This document shows positions 8,474 to 17,014 of a DNA stretch of 64,000 bases, piece by piece (position 1 is the stretch's first letter; the number at the start of each line of letters is the position of its first letter). Position numbers and translations under genes: made by a program. The notes beneath the pieces are model-generated. The model made no database searches. It worked only from the letters and a program-made list of their open reading frames with translations, and was not told where the DNA came from. The DNA is from Bacillus xiapuensis (GTDB lineage: Bacteria > Bacillota > Bacilli > Bacillales > Domibacillaceae): positions 85,233 to 149,232 of the forward strand of contig NZ_KZ454939.1 in assembly GCF_002797355.1 (NCBI RefSeq), in the 5' to 3' direction.

Positions 8474-9305
8474 TCTGACCGCGATGTTTTCTTATCGGAT
8501 GTATAACAAAGCCATATCGGCTCAAGGACTGGCGATGGAGCGGCTGGCATCGGGCTTGCGGATCAATCGGGCTGCGGATGATCCGGCGGGTCTTGCTATT
8601 TCGGAAAGAATGCGAGCGCAAATCCGCGGGTTGAATCAAGCGGCACGAAATACGCAAGATGCCATGTCGTTCATTCAAACGGCAGAGGGAGGACTTAATG
8701 AAACGCACGCGATTCTACAGCGAATGCGTGAGCTCTCCGTTCAAGCAGCTAATGATACCTTAAGTGCAGCCGACCGTTTGTCTATCCAAGAGGAGATCAA
8801 TGAATTGACAGAGGAAGTTACGAGAATTGGCAGTGATACGGAATTTAACACGATTAAGGTACTGGATGGCACGCATGACACGATGAAGATTCAAGTGGGC
8901 GCGAATGCCAGACAAACGACGGCAATTGGGTTGTCAGATATGCGGTCGGCAGCGCTCGGCTTGACCGGCAGCGGCGCAGGATACACGGATCAAGGCACGC
9001 TGGATATGTCATCCAATGAATCGGCTTCCTCGGCTATTTCTATCATTGATCAAGCAGTTGAGAAGGTATCCTCACAGCGCTCTAAGCTGGGCTCCCATAC
9101 AAGACGTCTGGAGCACACGCTGAATAATTTAGAGAACACAGCAGAGAACTTAACCGCCGCAGAGATGAGAATCAGAGGAGCCGATATGGCGAAGGAAATG
9201 ATGAATTATACGAAGAATTCCATTTTGGCTCAAGCTGCCATGGCGATGATGGCTCAAGCTAATCAGCATCCGGCTATGATTTTGCAGCTGTTGAAGACGT
9301 CATAA
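8457..9305 (+). CDS. Flagellin-family protein, short orphan paralogue
   Basis: A 282-residue flagellin. The conserved N-terminal coiled-coil starts MRIHHNLTAMFSYRMYNK and carries the SGLRINRAADDPAGLAIS block; the C-terminal block has MRIRGADMAKEMMNYTK and ends ANQHPAMILQLLKTS. The variable middle is short (about residues 170-200). It departs from standard Hag at invariant-looking places (MFSYRMYNKAISA instead of LNTYRQLSA-like), so it is probably a secondary filament protein. No other flagellar genes are nearby. A SigD-like promoter and its own terminator make it a single unit. ATG 8457 is chosen because it gives the standard flagellin N-terminus. Confidence 0.9.
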   Translation: MRIHHNLTAMFSYRMYNKAISAQGLAMERLASGLRINRAADDPAGLAISERMRAQIRGLNQAARNTQDAMSFIQTAEGGLNETHAILQRMRELSVQAANDTLSAADRLSIQEEINELTEEVTRIGSDTEFNTIKVLDGTHDTMKIQVGANARQTTAIGLSDMRSAALGLTGSGAGYTDQGTLDMSSNESASSAISIIDQAVEKVSSQRSKLGSHTRRLEHTLNNLENTAENLTAAEMRIRGADMAKEMMNYTKNSILAQAAMAMMAQANQHPAMILQLLKTS

Positions 9306-9307
9306 CT

Positions 9308-9338
9308 GCAAAAAGAAATAGTAAATTTCTTTTTTTTG
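9308..9338 (+). terminator. Terminator after flagellin
   Basis: AAAGAAAT pairs with ATTTCTTT across a four-base loop, directly followed by a run of T. The stem is AT-rich. Confidence 0.7.
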
Positions 9339-9358
9339 TTAAATATTCGTAAATCGGT

Positions 9359-9388
9359 TTGACATGCAGAATGGTTACTGATTAAAAT
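9359..9388 (+). promoter_or_regulatory. Sigma-A promoter of the DHA2 exporter leader
   Basis: TTGACA (9359-9364) with TAAAAT at 9383-9388 (18-base spacer; TTAAAA gives 17). It would start transcription near 9395, leaving a leader of about 330 bases before the exporter gene. Confidence 0.65.
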
Positions 9389-9494
9389 GAAGATAAACAA
9401 TGACGAAAGGGTGGAAAAAGTACATGATTCTATAATCCTGTTTTGAGAGAATTCGTTGTAAAAGGCGAAATGATTTTCTGAACGGGAGGAGTCT

Positions 9495-9515
9495 GTGCTT
9501 TTTTATAAAGGTTAA
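9495..9515 (+). CDS. Possible six-codon leader peptide
   Basis: GGGAGGAG (9484-9491) is followed at 9495 by GTG and the frame MLFYKG then TAA. The ribosome binding site is very good for so short a frame. It lies in the long leader of the exporter gene and may be a translated sensor, or only a decoy site. Confidence 0.3.
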   Translation: MLFYKG

Positions 9516-9608
9516 GCCCTGCAAACTGAATAGCGCAGTGCTGACTTTTCCTGTTCAGAGGGAATCGAATGTTAAACACAAATATTCTGAATAGGAATAG
9601 GAACGGGC

Positions 9609-9656
9609 GTGCACAGATCAAAAAGGTTACGGATCTTCTTACCTCCTATTCGATGA
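9609..9656 (+). CDS. Possible 15-codon leader peptide ending in the attenuator
   Basis: GTG 9609 opens MHRSKRLRIFLPPIR and the TGA (9654-9656) falls in the loop of the terminator hairpin at 9642-9672. AGGAA lies upstream. A ribosome stalled on this basic, Pro-Pro-containing peptide would cover the 5' arm of the hairpin. The arrangement matches ribosome-mediated attenuators known for Bacillus antibiotic-resistance genes. The peptide itself is not a recognised one. Confidence 0.4.
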   Translation: MHRSKRLRIFLPPIR

Positions 9657-9672
9657 AAATAGGGGGTTTTTT
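9642..9672 (+). terminator. Intrinsic terminator/attenuator in the exporter leader
   Basis: CCTCCTATT (9642-9650) pairs with AATAGGGGG (9658-9666), followed by TTTTTT. Upstream GAATAGG repeats (from about 9588) can pair with CCTATTC of the 5' arm, a ready antiterminator. The hairpin lies 50 bases before the exporter start codon. Confidence 0.75.
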
Positions 9673-9724
9673 GACATTTGCAATTGATGAATCGTCCATT
9701 TTATTCTGTACCGGAGGAAAACAA

Positions 9725-11185
9725 ATGAAACCAAAAATGAATACAAAAATAATTGTCATAACCTTTATGATCGGCGCTTTTTTTTCTATTTTAAACGAAA
9801 CGCTGCTGAATATTGCTTTAACCGAGCTGATGGATGTCTTTCATATCGATGAGCCGACCGTTCAATGGTTAGCAACGGGATTTATGCTCGTGATGGGTGT
9901 ATTAATGCCGATATCGGCATTGTTAATTCAATGGTTTACGACAAGACAGATGTTTATCGGTGTGATGACGGTCTTCTTAATTGGAACCATCATCGCCGCT
10001 TGTGCTATGAATTTTCCTATGCTGTTAACCGGGCGGATGATTCAAGCGGCGGGAACCGGTCTCTTAATACCGGTGATCATGAATGCCTTGCTTCTGCTGT
10101 TTCCTCCTGAAGTGCGAGGAAGAATCATGGGCACATTTGGTCTCGTCATTATGTTTGCACCGGCATTAGGACCCACATTGTCCGGTGTCATCGTTGACTT
10201 TTTGGGCTGGCGCTGGTTATTTATCTCCGTCATTCCTTTTACTCTCTTCTCCATCATATTTGCGTTTAAATATTTGCAAAACGTAGGGGAAGTGACCCGT
10301 CCGAAAGTGGATGTGCTTTCTATAATTCTTTCTTCAATTGGAATCGGCGGTATCGTATATGGCTTCAGCAGCGCGGGCAATAGTCCAGAGGGATTTCTGT
10401 CGGCAACGATCCTTGCAGTAATTAGCATCAGTCTTATCAGCCTCATATTGTTTACATGGCGGCAATTAAAGCTTGAGGAACCCTTGCTGGATGTCCGGGT
10501 GTTTAAATATAAAAGCTATACTCGCGGCGTCAGCTTGTTTGTTATTGTGATTATGGCAATGTTTGCTTCCGAGATTGTGATGCCTATGTATTTGCAAGGA
10601 CCTTTAGGCTATTCCGCCAAAGTAGCCGGACTGCTGCTGCTGCCGGGTGCGTTATTAAACGGGCTGATGTCACCGGTTATGGGTACGCTGTTTGACAAGT
10701 TTGGCCCGAGAAAATTAATCATACCCGGCACGGTTGTTTTAGTCGGAGTAATGATCTTTTTTAGCAATATTCACCCATCGATACCAATCTGGTCCTTTAT
10801 CGTTGTCTATATTATCTTAATGTTATCTATCTCAGCGATCATGATGCCTGCCCAAACGAATGCCTTGAATGAGCTTCCCAAGCATTTGTATCCCCATGGA
10901 ACTGCCATATCCAATACGCTACAGCCGGTTGCAGGGGCGCTGGGTGTGTCAATCTTTGTCAGCATTATGACGCAGGGCCGAAACAGCTATTTGGAAGATC
11001 AGTCGGGTCCGATTACAGAGCAAGCGGTCCATCAGGCGATGACTGTTGGGGTGCACCATGCTTATTGGTTTGCCTTAGGTTTGTGTATTCTTGCTTTTTG
11101 CATCGCCTTATTTATTAAAAAAGCGGTTGCGCCGGATTTTGACTCATCTTCCTCCGATCAGGAAAAGACCACTTCTTCGCTTTAA
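9725..11185 (+). CDS. DHA2-family (EmrB/QacA-type) multidrug efflux MFS transporter
   Basis: A 486-residue protein with about 14 membrane helices, the size and topology of proton-coupled drug exporters such as B. subtilis LmrB and MdtP. Motif C-like GLVIMFAPALGPTLSGVIVD in helix 5 marks an antiporter, and GRMIQAAGTGLLIPVIM follows the DHA2 pattern. ATG 9725 is preceded by GGAGG; the open frame continues upstream through the attenuator but lacks a start site there. A promoter, possible leader peptides and an attenuator precede it, suggesting induction by a translation-targeting drug. Exact substrate unknown. Confidence 0.88.
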   Translation: MKPKMNTKIIVITFMIGAFFSILNETLLNIALTELMDVFHIDEPTVQWLATGFMLVMGVLMPISALLIQWFTTRQMFIGVMTVFLIGTIIAACAMNFPMLLTGRMIQAAGTGLLIPVIMNALLLLFPPEVRGRIMGTFGLVIMFAPALGPTLSGVIVDFLGWRWLFISVIPFTLFSIIFAFKYLQNVGEVTRPKVDVLSIILSSIGIGGIVYGFSSAGNSPEGFLSATILAVISISLISLILFTWRQLKLEEPLLDVRVFKYKSYTRGVSLFVIVIMAMFASEIVMPMYLQGPLGYSAKVAGLLLLPGALLNGLMSPVMGTLFDKFGPRKLIIPGTVVLVGVMIFFSNIHPSIPIWSFIVVYIILMLSISAIMMPAQTNALNELPKHLYPHGTAISNTLQPVAGALGVSIFVSIMTQGRNSYLEDQSGPITEQAVHQAMTVGVHHAYWFALGLCILAFCIALFIKKAVAPDFDSSSSDQEKTTSSL

Positions 11186-11205
11186 CGAAGACAGTCGTAT
11201 TAGAG

Positions 11206-11248
11206 AGAAAGGGGCGGGTCCTTGTGCGAGAGGAATCCGCCTCTTTCT
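11206..11248 (+). terminator. Strong hairpin after the exporter gene
   Basis: AGAAAGGGGCGGGTCC pairs with GGAATCCGCCTCTTTCT with small mismatches. The T-run is weak, so it may act mainly as an mRNA 3' end stabiliser. Confidence 0.5.
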
Positions 11249-11411
11249 GTAAAGGTGAACGGAACGGAGAGGGCGCTCTCACCCGCTGCTGCGGGACGCC
11301 AGACGCTGCCAAACAAATGACAGGGCACTGTGAATGATTGCGGCTGCTTTCATTCCTATATGCCTGCTATAAGAAAGAGGGAATTTACAGTGGAACGAAA
11401 AGTTAGACATA

Positions 11412-12815
11412 ATGGTCTCTTATATAAAACAAAATACGGCGGACGACGTATACTTGCAAGCTAGTGAATATGACGAACACGAGTTTGAGCTGTATAGAAA
11501 AAGCGACGATGAATTAGTAGCCAGTATGGTTTTCAATGACCGGGGCGAGCTTGAAAGCTTCTCCTCTTTTCGAGATGTCAGCGGGATAACCGGTCATTTG
11601 CCCCCAAAAGAGATTCGCGCCAATGCAGAAGCTTTCATAGAGAGGGTGCGTCCCGGTTTGTTACAGTCGGTCCGCTTTTCCTGCATGATTGATTTTGATG
11701 AAACATACGGCCTTATTTATGACAAAAAAGAGGAGAAGTTCGGCCTGTTTCTTCCCCATTCGGGAGTGAAAATAGATATAGCGAGAGATGGACAGGTTCA
11801 TGGATTTCATGCCAAAGCGGAAGAGTACAAAGTAATCTATCCGCCTAGCATCATTTCGAAAGAATCTGCAAAATCCATTTACATGGAAACTCTGACGCTT
11901 GAACTGCTTATTTCTAAATTGGATAAAGACATGTATGTCAACGGAGACGGTTCTTACCGCCTGTGCTATGCGCCTGTTGAGTATGTTATGGCGCTGGAGG
12001 CGGATGGCAGCGCAGAAACGATTGAGGCATATGGAGGGTTTCTTGAAACGTATGAAAGACTGGACAAGCGCCATGTATCGGAAAGTGAGCGCTGGCCATT
12101 GATTGGATTGAATGATCAATATGTGAAAATAGCGGAAAGAATCAGCGGTACAGAGAGAGAAGAATGGTGGTCCGCTGCTGAGGATTCCATTCATCCGCTC
12201 GATATAGACGAATGGGTTGGGGACAGCATTCAGCTAAGCTTTGATCAAGAAACCGGACGGCTAGTGAGTGTAGTGAATAATGAAGAGACTCGGAAAGGGG
12301 CGGCTCCTATTACCGAAGATGAAGCGAGAGAGCGTGCGCTGCAATTTTTATTCTCTCTTTACCCGCAGGCAGATGAACAGTTCACCATGCAAACAAGCCA
12401 CCCTTCTCATCATTTTATAGCTGATAAGCAAGAGGGAGAGGGCGAGGGCGAGTCAGAATACGTATTTTATTTTCAGCGCATTCATCATTCAATCAAAGTC
12501 GATAGTTATGTACTGGTCATTCACGTTGGGGAGCAATCAGGAAACATCCTTTACTTAGAGACGAATGAAATCGCCGAAACATTATGGAAAACGGCTCCTT
12601 TTGAACCGGCTATTTCCCAAGAGGAAGCAAAAGCCATCATCTGCAGCAAACTGGAGATGGAGAGAGGCTTTAAGTTGGAATATGGAGAAGAGGGGCCAGC
12701 CTATCATGTGACGTATCTTCCTGCTTTCCCTAAAACGGTTGGTCATATCCGTCTGATTGATGCGTTAACGGGAGAAGCTTTTTATGTCAAGACAGGGCTC
12801 ATGGAGGAGGCTTAG
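11412..12815 (+). CDS. YcdB/YcdC-domain protein
   Basis: A 467-residue protein of the Bacillus YcdB/YcdC type, built of PepSY-like alpha/beta repeats; visible repeats include ITEDEARERALQFLFSLYPQ and ISQEEAKAIICSKLEMERGF. No signal peptide or membrane segment is seen, so it should be cytoplasmic. Function unknown. The start is unsettled: ATG 11412 has no good ribosome binding site, whereas GTG 11390 has AGAGGG upstream but opens a different frame (MERKVRHNGLLYKTK...) that stops after 24 codons. A one-base frameshift near 11410 would join MERKVRH to VSYIKQN. Confidence 0.75.
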   Translation: MVSYIKQNTADDVYLQASEYDEHEFELYRKSDDELVASMVFNDRGELESFSSFRDVSGITGHLPPKEIRANAEAFIERVRPGLLQSVRFSCMIDFDETYGLIYDKKEEKFGLFLPHSGVKIDIARDGQVHGFHAKAEEYKVIYPPSIISKESAKSIYMETLTLELLISKLDKDMYVNGDGSYRLCYAPVEYVMALEADGSAETIEAYGGFLETYERLDKRHVSESERWPLIGLNDQYVKIAERISGTEREEWWSAAEDSIHPLDIDEWVGDSIQLSFDQETGRLVSVVNNEETRKGAAPITEDEARERALQFLFSLYPQADEQFTMQTSHPSHHFIADKQEGEGEGESEYVFYFQRIHHSIKVDSYVLVIHVGEQSGNILYLETNEIAETLWKTAPFEPAISQEEAKAIICSKLEMERGFKLEYGEEGPAYHVTYLPAFPKTVGHIRLIDALTGEAFYVKTGLMEEA

Positions 12816-12825
12816 AGCCATACGA

Positions 12826-12868
12826 GTAAGCAAGGCGAAGCAGACCCGTGCTGCTTCGCCTTGCTTAT
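12826..12868. terminator. Bidirectional terminator
   Basis: GTAAGCAAGGCGAAGCAG pairs with CTGCTTCGCCTTGCTTAT, an 18-base stem with a 7-base loop. It separates the convergent genes ending at 12815 (+) and 12865 (-) and overlaps the latter's stop codon. Confidence 0.85.
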
Positions 12869-13593
12869 TGCTCATGTACATAATTAAACAAAATGAATGC
12901 CATCATCAATAGCGGCTCTATCGCCTCATGCCCTTCTGTTACTTTCAAACAGTATGAGCACTGCAAGGAATCCGAACGCCATCCGGCAGCGATCACCTGC
13001 TGATTCAAACGTATTTCCGTTTTTGAACCGATACCGAATGATTGAAAGTAATACGTTTGGCTGTTTATTTGCAAGAACAGACCTTCCTGCAGCTTCAATG
13101 CATTTTTTATGGAATAGTCGGTTTGAACTTGGCCAATCACTTGCTCCTTTTGGCTGATGTGCCACGTTGTATTCCCCTTTTGCTTTTTCTTCTTTCTTTG
13201 TTCAATGAACTTAATCTTTTCTCCGTTCTTAAGCTCAAAGCAAAGGTTCATATACCATTTTCCGCCGCCGTTGATGATTTCATTTATGGCATACTGCCAC
13301 CAGTGCGGGTAGTAACGGTAATACGCTGCTTGTTTGCGGCTGCCTTTATAAAGTAGCTTCCGGCCTGTAGACATTCTTTCTCCGATGCGGGTGTTCCAAA
13401 TGTTATCAGGCTGCTTAGGCTGATAAGCGGCGTCGCGCGCCTGTATTCGCCTCTGAATCAGCCAAATCAAAAGAGCACCCGGAAGAAATAAAAGCAGAGG
13501 GGCTGCCTGGTGCCATTCTAATGGTTCTAAAAGAATCAGCCGAAAAAGCAGGGCGATGGCCCCGACGATAAATAAAAATAATAGCTTCCCCAT
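12865..13593 (-). CDS. Two-helix membrane protein with C-terminal globular domain
   Basis: A 242-residue protein with two hydrophobic segments at about residues 3-19 and 29-45, then a soluble domain of beta-rich appearance (GKWYMNLCFELKNGEKIKF..., TYYFQSFGIGSKTEIRLN). The second half is reminiscent of Tubby/LURP-like scramblase folds found in Bacillus proteins, but that is a guess from pattern only. ATG 13593 has AAAGGAGAGG upstream; the longer frame from 13644 does not. Alone on this strand; a perfect 6-3-6 inverted repeat lies about 115 bases upstream. Confidence 0.7.
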   Translation of the reverse strand: MGKLLFLFIVGAIALLFRLILLEPLEWHQAAPLLLFLPGALLIWLIQRRIQARDAAYQPKQPDNIWNTRIGERMSTGRKLLYKGSRKQAAYYRYYPHWWQYAINEIINGGGKWYMNLCFELKNGEKIKFIEQRKKKKQKGNTTWHISQKEQVIGQVQTDYSIKNALKLQEGLFLQINSQTYYFQSFGIGSKTEIRLNQQVIAAGWRSDSLQCSYCLKVTEGHEAIEPLLMMAFILFNYVHEQ

Positions 13594-13705
13594 CGTATCC
13601 TCTCCTTTCTGAGGCAAATGCGATCCGAGGAGTACCGCGAGCAAGTGCCGGCAAGTTTATGCTGCAGACGAATGCTCCAGCATAAGCTTCATATAAGGAG
13701 AACTA

Positions 13706-13720
13706 TACTGTAAAACAGTA
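13706..13720. promoter_or_regulatory. Inverted repeat, possible operator
   Basis: TACTGTAAAACAGTA is a perfect palindrome (TACTGT-AAA-ACAGTA) in the gap upstream of the membrane protein gene ending at 12865. The form suits a dimeric repressor; which one is unknown. Confidence 0.4.
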
Positions 13721-13778
13721 CCAAAATTAGATAGGGTAAGCAAGGGGGGGAATAAAACAGTCTGGGACAAGCGGGCTC

Positions 13779-14459
13779 TTAGGTTGTCGGGGAAATCAGC
13801 TTTTCTAAACGTCGGATCAAAGGCTTTCGCCATTGATCGGCCAGTTCTTCAACCGCGAGTAATTTCTCCAGTCCTTCTAGATCCTTTTGCCGGTGAAAGT
13901 AAATTTCGTTGCCAAACAGTACGGACACTTGCTGCGGATGAGGTTCAAGCAAAGTGATGGCAGAATCGGCTCTGACCTGTCCTTCTTCTAACACGCGGCA
14001 TAAGTAGCCGGTAAAGCCTGTTTCAACGATTCTCGGAAGAAGGTGAGGCAAGCGGGTGCGCTTGCTGATCGTGCTGCAAGGCACCCTTCCTTGGGTGATT
14101 TGAATAACAGCATCCCCTAAGCGGAAGATGTCGCCAATATGCACGTCCTTCTCCAGCATATGAGTTGCGGTTATATTTTCACCAAAGGCGGCCGAGGGAA
14201 GAACGGTTTGAAATTCTTGCTCCCAGAACGGGTAATGCTCAGCGGGATATATACAAACCGCCCGGTCTGGGCCGCCGTGATGTTTCAAATCAGCGACCCC
14301 ATCCCCGATAAAGCCGTCTTTTGTTAAGTACGCCTCCTCTGTGCTTGCTTTGCAAATGCCTGTGTTCATTTGCTTTTGATCGTCGTATGCCATCATTTTT
14401 GGAAGTCCGATAGATAAATGGATCATTTGCATCGGTTGATCGTTCACGAGAACTAGCAC
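13779..14459 (-). CDS. MOSC-domain protein (YflK/YiiM-like)
   Basis: A 226-residue protein with a MOSC domain, the C-terminal fold of molybdenum-cofactor sulfurases. Typical motifs are DGVADLKHHGGPDRAVCIY, SAAFGENITA and the conserved cysteine in ITQGRVPCSTI (Cys about 137). B. subtilis YflK is close in size. Members bind molybdenum cofactor and handle hydroxylamine-type substrates such as 6-hydroxylaminopurine in E. coli YiiM; that role is inferred here. The start could be GTG 14459 or a later codon (ATG near 14432), since the ribosome binding site is weak. Confidence 0.85.
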   Translation of the reverse strand: MLVLVNDQPMQMIHLSIGLPKMMAYDDQKQMNTGICKASTEEAYLTKDGFIGDGVADLKHHGGPDRAVCIYPAEHYPFWEQEFQTVLPSAAFGENITATHMLEKDVHIGDIFRLGDAVIQITQGRVPCSTISKRTRLPHLLPRIVETGFTGYLCRVLEEGQVRADSAITLLEPHPQQVSVLFGNEIYFHRQKDLEGLEKLLAVEELADQWRKPLIRRLEKLISPTT

Positions 14460-14611
14460 CTGCCTTTCATTTAATCATAGAAGCTATTGCTTACAATTAT
14501 AGTCTTTCCCGCCGTTGTTTGTCATGGCTGATTTCTATCAAAAAATAAGCCGCGGCGTTTAACGGAGGCAGAAAGAGGGGAGAAGAAGGGAAAGGAAAGG
14601 AGGAGACGTTC

Positions 14612-15049
14612 ATGGAATCATCTGCCGCCCATGATCAGAATCAGAGTAAACTCATGAAAGGGGTCATCATTGGAGCAGCTGTTGGCGGTGCGTTAGCGCT
14701 GCTGGATTCATCCACTCGCTCCAAAGTGACGGAGACGACAAAGGAGATGAAGGATTCGACGATTCACGTGGTCAACAGGGTCAAAGAAGATCCGTCTGCT
14801 GTGAAAAATGAATGGCAGGAGCGTTTGCAAAATGCCGCGGCTGTCTTAAAAGAGGCGATTCAAGACGCACAGCATTTATATAAGAAAGTGAATCGGAACG
14901 TAGTTGGGCAAGTGAGTCAAGTGACAAAGGAGTCTTCGGAGATAGTGGAAACAGCTGAAGAGGCAGCAAAAGAGCTAAAAGGCATTACCAGTCAAGTGAG
15001 GAAAGCGGGAGAAGAAGTAAGAGGAGATCATTCTTCTGACCGTCAATAA
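14612..15049 (+). CDS. YtxH-like general-stress protein
   Basis: A 145-residue protein with one glycine-zipper membrane segment near the N-terminus (KGVIIGAAVGGALALL, about residues 16-31) and a long charged helical region behind it. This is the layout of YtxH/YhaH-type proteins, several of which are general-stress proteins in B. subtilis. Molecular role unknown. AAAGGAGGAG precedes the ATG. It converges on the gene at 15093 with a shared terminator. Confidence 0.8.
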   Translation: MESSAAHDQNQSKLMKGVIIGAAVGGALALLDSSTRSKVTETTKEMKDSTIHVVNRVKEDPSAVKNEWQERLQNAAAVLKEAIQDAQHLYKKVNRNVVGQVSQVTKESSEIVETAEEAAKELKGITSQVRKAGEEVRGDHSSDRQ

Positions 15050-15051
15050 AA

Positions 15052-15084
15052 AACGGCGGAGCATTGGTTCGCTCCGCCGCGAGT
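15052..15084. terminator. Bidirectional terminator
   Basis: CGGCGGAGC pairs with GCTCCGCCG around a short loop. On the minus strand it is followed by GTTTTTTA, on the plus strand by GAGTTT. Confidence 0.85.
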
Positions 15085-15092
15085 TTAGATGA

Positions 15093-15881
15093 TCAGTCAT
15101 CGCTGAACATACTGAATAAACCGCCGATTCCGCCTTCACCTTTCGAAGAGCCTCCAGCTTGCGGGGCTGAGGCAAAGACACGGCTGGCTAAACGGCTGAA
15201 CGGCAAGGATTGTACCCAAACCGTTCCGGGACCTTTCAAAGTGGCGAAGAAGAGGCCTTCTCCGCCGAATAATGCTGTTTTAATGCCGCTCACTGCTTCG
15301 ATATTATATTCTATATCCTGCGTCATCGCGACTAAACAGCCGGTATCAATGCGGAGCACTTCACCAGGAACGAGCGTTTTTTTATGAATTGTACCGCCGG
15401 CATGAACAAAACACATGCCATCTCCTTCCAGTTTTTGCATGATGAATCCTTCACCGCCAAAGAATCCGGCCCCCAGTTTTCTTTGCAGCTCAATGCCAAC
15501 CGACACGCCTTTAGCAGCGGCAAGGAAGGCATCCTTTTGACAAATGATCTTTCCGTTCAGCTCACTTAAATCCATCGGAATAATTTTTCCAGGATAAGGG
15601 CTGGCAAAGGAGACATGCTTCTTGCCTTGCCCTTCATTTGTGAAGGTTGTCATGAACAGGCTCTCTCCGGTAATGATGCGTTTTCCTGCTCCCATAAGCT
15701 TGCCCATCAGCCCTTTTCCCTGATCAGAGTCATCACCAAATACAGTCTCCATGCGGATGCTGTCCTCCATCATCATCAAACTTCCGGCTTCTGCAATGAC
15801 GGTTTCCTGCGGATCGAGCTCCACCTCTACAAATTGCATGTCATCGCCATAAATCTTGTAGTCAATTTCATGATTATTCAT
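15093..15881 (-). CDS. TIGR00266/AIM24-family protein
   Basis: A 262-residue protein of the AIM24 (TIGR00266) family of beta-rich double-stranded helix proteins. Family features are the opening [29 protein letters not shown], the central [14 protein letters not shown] and the late [18 protein letters not shown]. Function in bacteria is not established. AAAAGGAGG lies upstream of the ATG. The C-terminal tail is Gly/Ser-rich. It is a single gene, followed on its strand by a bidirectional terminator. Confidence 0.88.
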   Translation of the reverse strand: MNNHEIDYKIYGDDMQFVEVELDPQETVIAEAGSLMMMEDSIRMETVFGDDSDQGKGLMGKLMGAGKRIITGESLFMTTFTNEGQGKKHVSFASPYPGKIIPMDLSELNGKIICQKDAFLAAAKGVSVGIELQRKLGAGFFGGEGFIMQKLEGDGMCFVHAGGTIHKKTLVPGEVLRIDTGCLVAMTQDIEYNIEAVSGIKTALFGGEGLFFATLKGPGTVWVQSLPFSRLASRVFASAPQAGGSSKGEGGIGGLFSMFSDD

Positions 15882-16021
15882 ATGTATTTCCTCCTTTTGA
15901 TCAAAAAGGGGAAGAAGCTGAATGAAAAGGTTTGGCTCCTCTCCCTCTGTAAAAGCGAATGCCTTTGCTATGTCATACGTCTGACCGAGAAAAAAGGTTT
16001 CACTTCAGTTATATGATTTTC

Positions 16022-16236
16022 TCCAGCATGTAAGCTTTCTTTGTCTCCCCTTCCAGGAAAGGAGCGGGACAGCAAAAGACTGTGCGGAGATTGCGGCATT
16101 AAATGCCTGGTTCGTTCGGGGCTGCACGAGGCAGGTAACAAAGACACTGCCACAGGACGGGGCGATGGCAGCTTTGGTTCTTCTTTTCATCAGCAGAGGA
16201 CGGAAGAGCCCCCGCAGTGTGAAGGTTCCTTTTATT
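16022..16236 (+). repeat. Dispersed intergenic repeat, copy A (longest)
   Basis: About 215 bp in a 470-bp gene-free gap. Its blocks are TCCAGCATGTAAG, CCCTTCCAGGA, GACTGTGCGGA, TTCGTTCGG, CTGCACGAGGCAGGTAACAA, TTGGTTCTTCTTTTCAT, GCAGAGGACGGAAGAGC and GTGTGAAGGTTCC, all found again in other copies. No open frame is preserved between copies, so it is not coding. Confidence 0.7.
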
Positions 16237-16351
16237 ATGTATGCGCCTATTTAAGATTTAAATCACAGCACCTTTCCATTATAGAGCAAAAAATAAGAGC
16301 GGGCCTGCCAGGGGCTGCTCTGATAATCATTTTCGTCAGAATGTATGCCGG

Positions 16352-17014
16352 CTACGGGCACATAAGGGATTGGATATGCTGAATATTTAAATGGATTTCT
16401 GTTTCCCTTGAGGTAAGCAAGCTTATACAATGCTTTTCCTTATCCAGCAGCTTGCCGCTGATCGCGTCTTTAGAGCCGATATTGCAAGTAAGAAATGAAC
16501 CGGTCATATTGTTTAATTGTCCATCAAAAGTGACAGCAAACGTCTTATCCGTGGATGCTGTCAGTGAGCTTGAGTTTTTAAATCCGTAAGGCCGGGCTGT
16601 GTGGGGATAGGGAAGCAGCTGAATGATATGCTGAATCGGAATAAGAATCGTTTGGAAAACAGGTGAAAAGAATACAATATAATCATTCATGACAACCGTA
16701 ATACAGCCATGGAACACATGGCCATTCGAGACGGTTATTTCGACAAACAGTCCTTTGGCTGTCTCCAATATCTCTTCTAAACACAGCTGTTTTGGGAAAG
16801 GGGCCGCCGTTTTTAATTTAAAGGAGGGGGACGCCGCTCCGCTGGCGGTGAATCTCTTGATGTTCTTTACATGAAAGAAAGGAATATAGAAAAATTCTGT
16901 TTCTTTATAAAGCACCATGACATCCTCTCCAAGTTCAAAGAACAGCCCCGCTAGTTCCGTTTCTCCCGTCAGCTCCACCAATATGAATTCTCCAACATAC
17001 TCTTCTAGCCGCAT
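16352..17014 (-). CDS. Protein of three similar beta-strand modules, function unknown
   Basis: A 220-residue protein that appears to contain three related units of about 60-70 residues: one around FILVELTGETELAGLFFELG..., a second around LFVEITVSNGHVFHGCITVV..., and a third around TFAVTFDGQLNNMTGSFLTC.... Each ends in a strand-H-hydrophobic pattern (IPFFHVKNI, IPIQHIIQL, LNIQHIQSL). The repeats resemble DUF2642-type modules of some Bacillus spore-associated proteins, a weak inference. No signal peptide or membrane helix. It stands alone on its strand. Confidence 0.65.
   Translation of the reverse strand: MRLEEYVGEFILVELTGETELAGLFFELGEDVMVLYKETEFFYIPFFHVKNIKRFTASGAASPSFKLKTAAPFPKQLCLEEILETAKGLFVEITVSNGHVFHGCITVVMNDYIVFFSPVFQTILIPIQHIIQLLPYPHTARPYGFKNSSSLTASTDKTFAVTFDGQLNNMTGSFLTCNIGSKDAISGKLLDKEKHCISLLTSRETEIHLNIQHIQSLMCP

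Noticed and set aside
9569-9724. Longer N-terminus for the DHA2 exporter
   Set aside because: The open frame runs through the terminator hairpin and has no ribosome binding site; ATG 9725 with GGAGG gives a normal exporter start.
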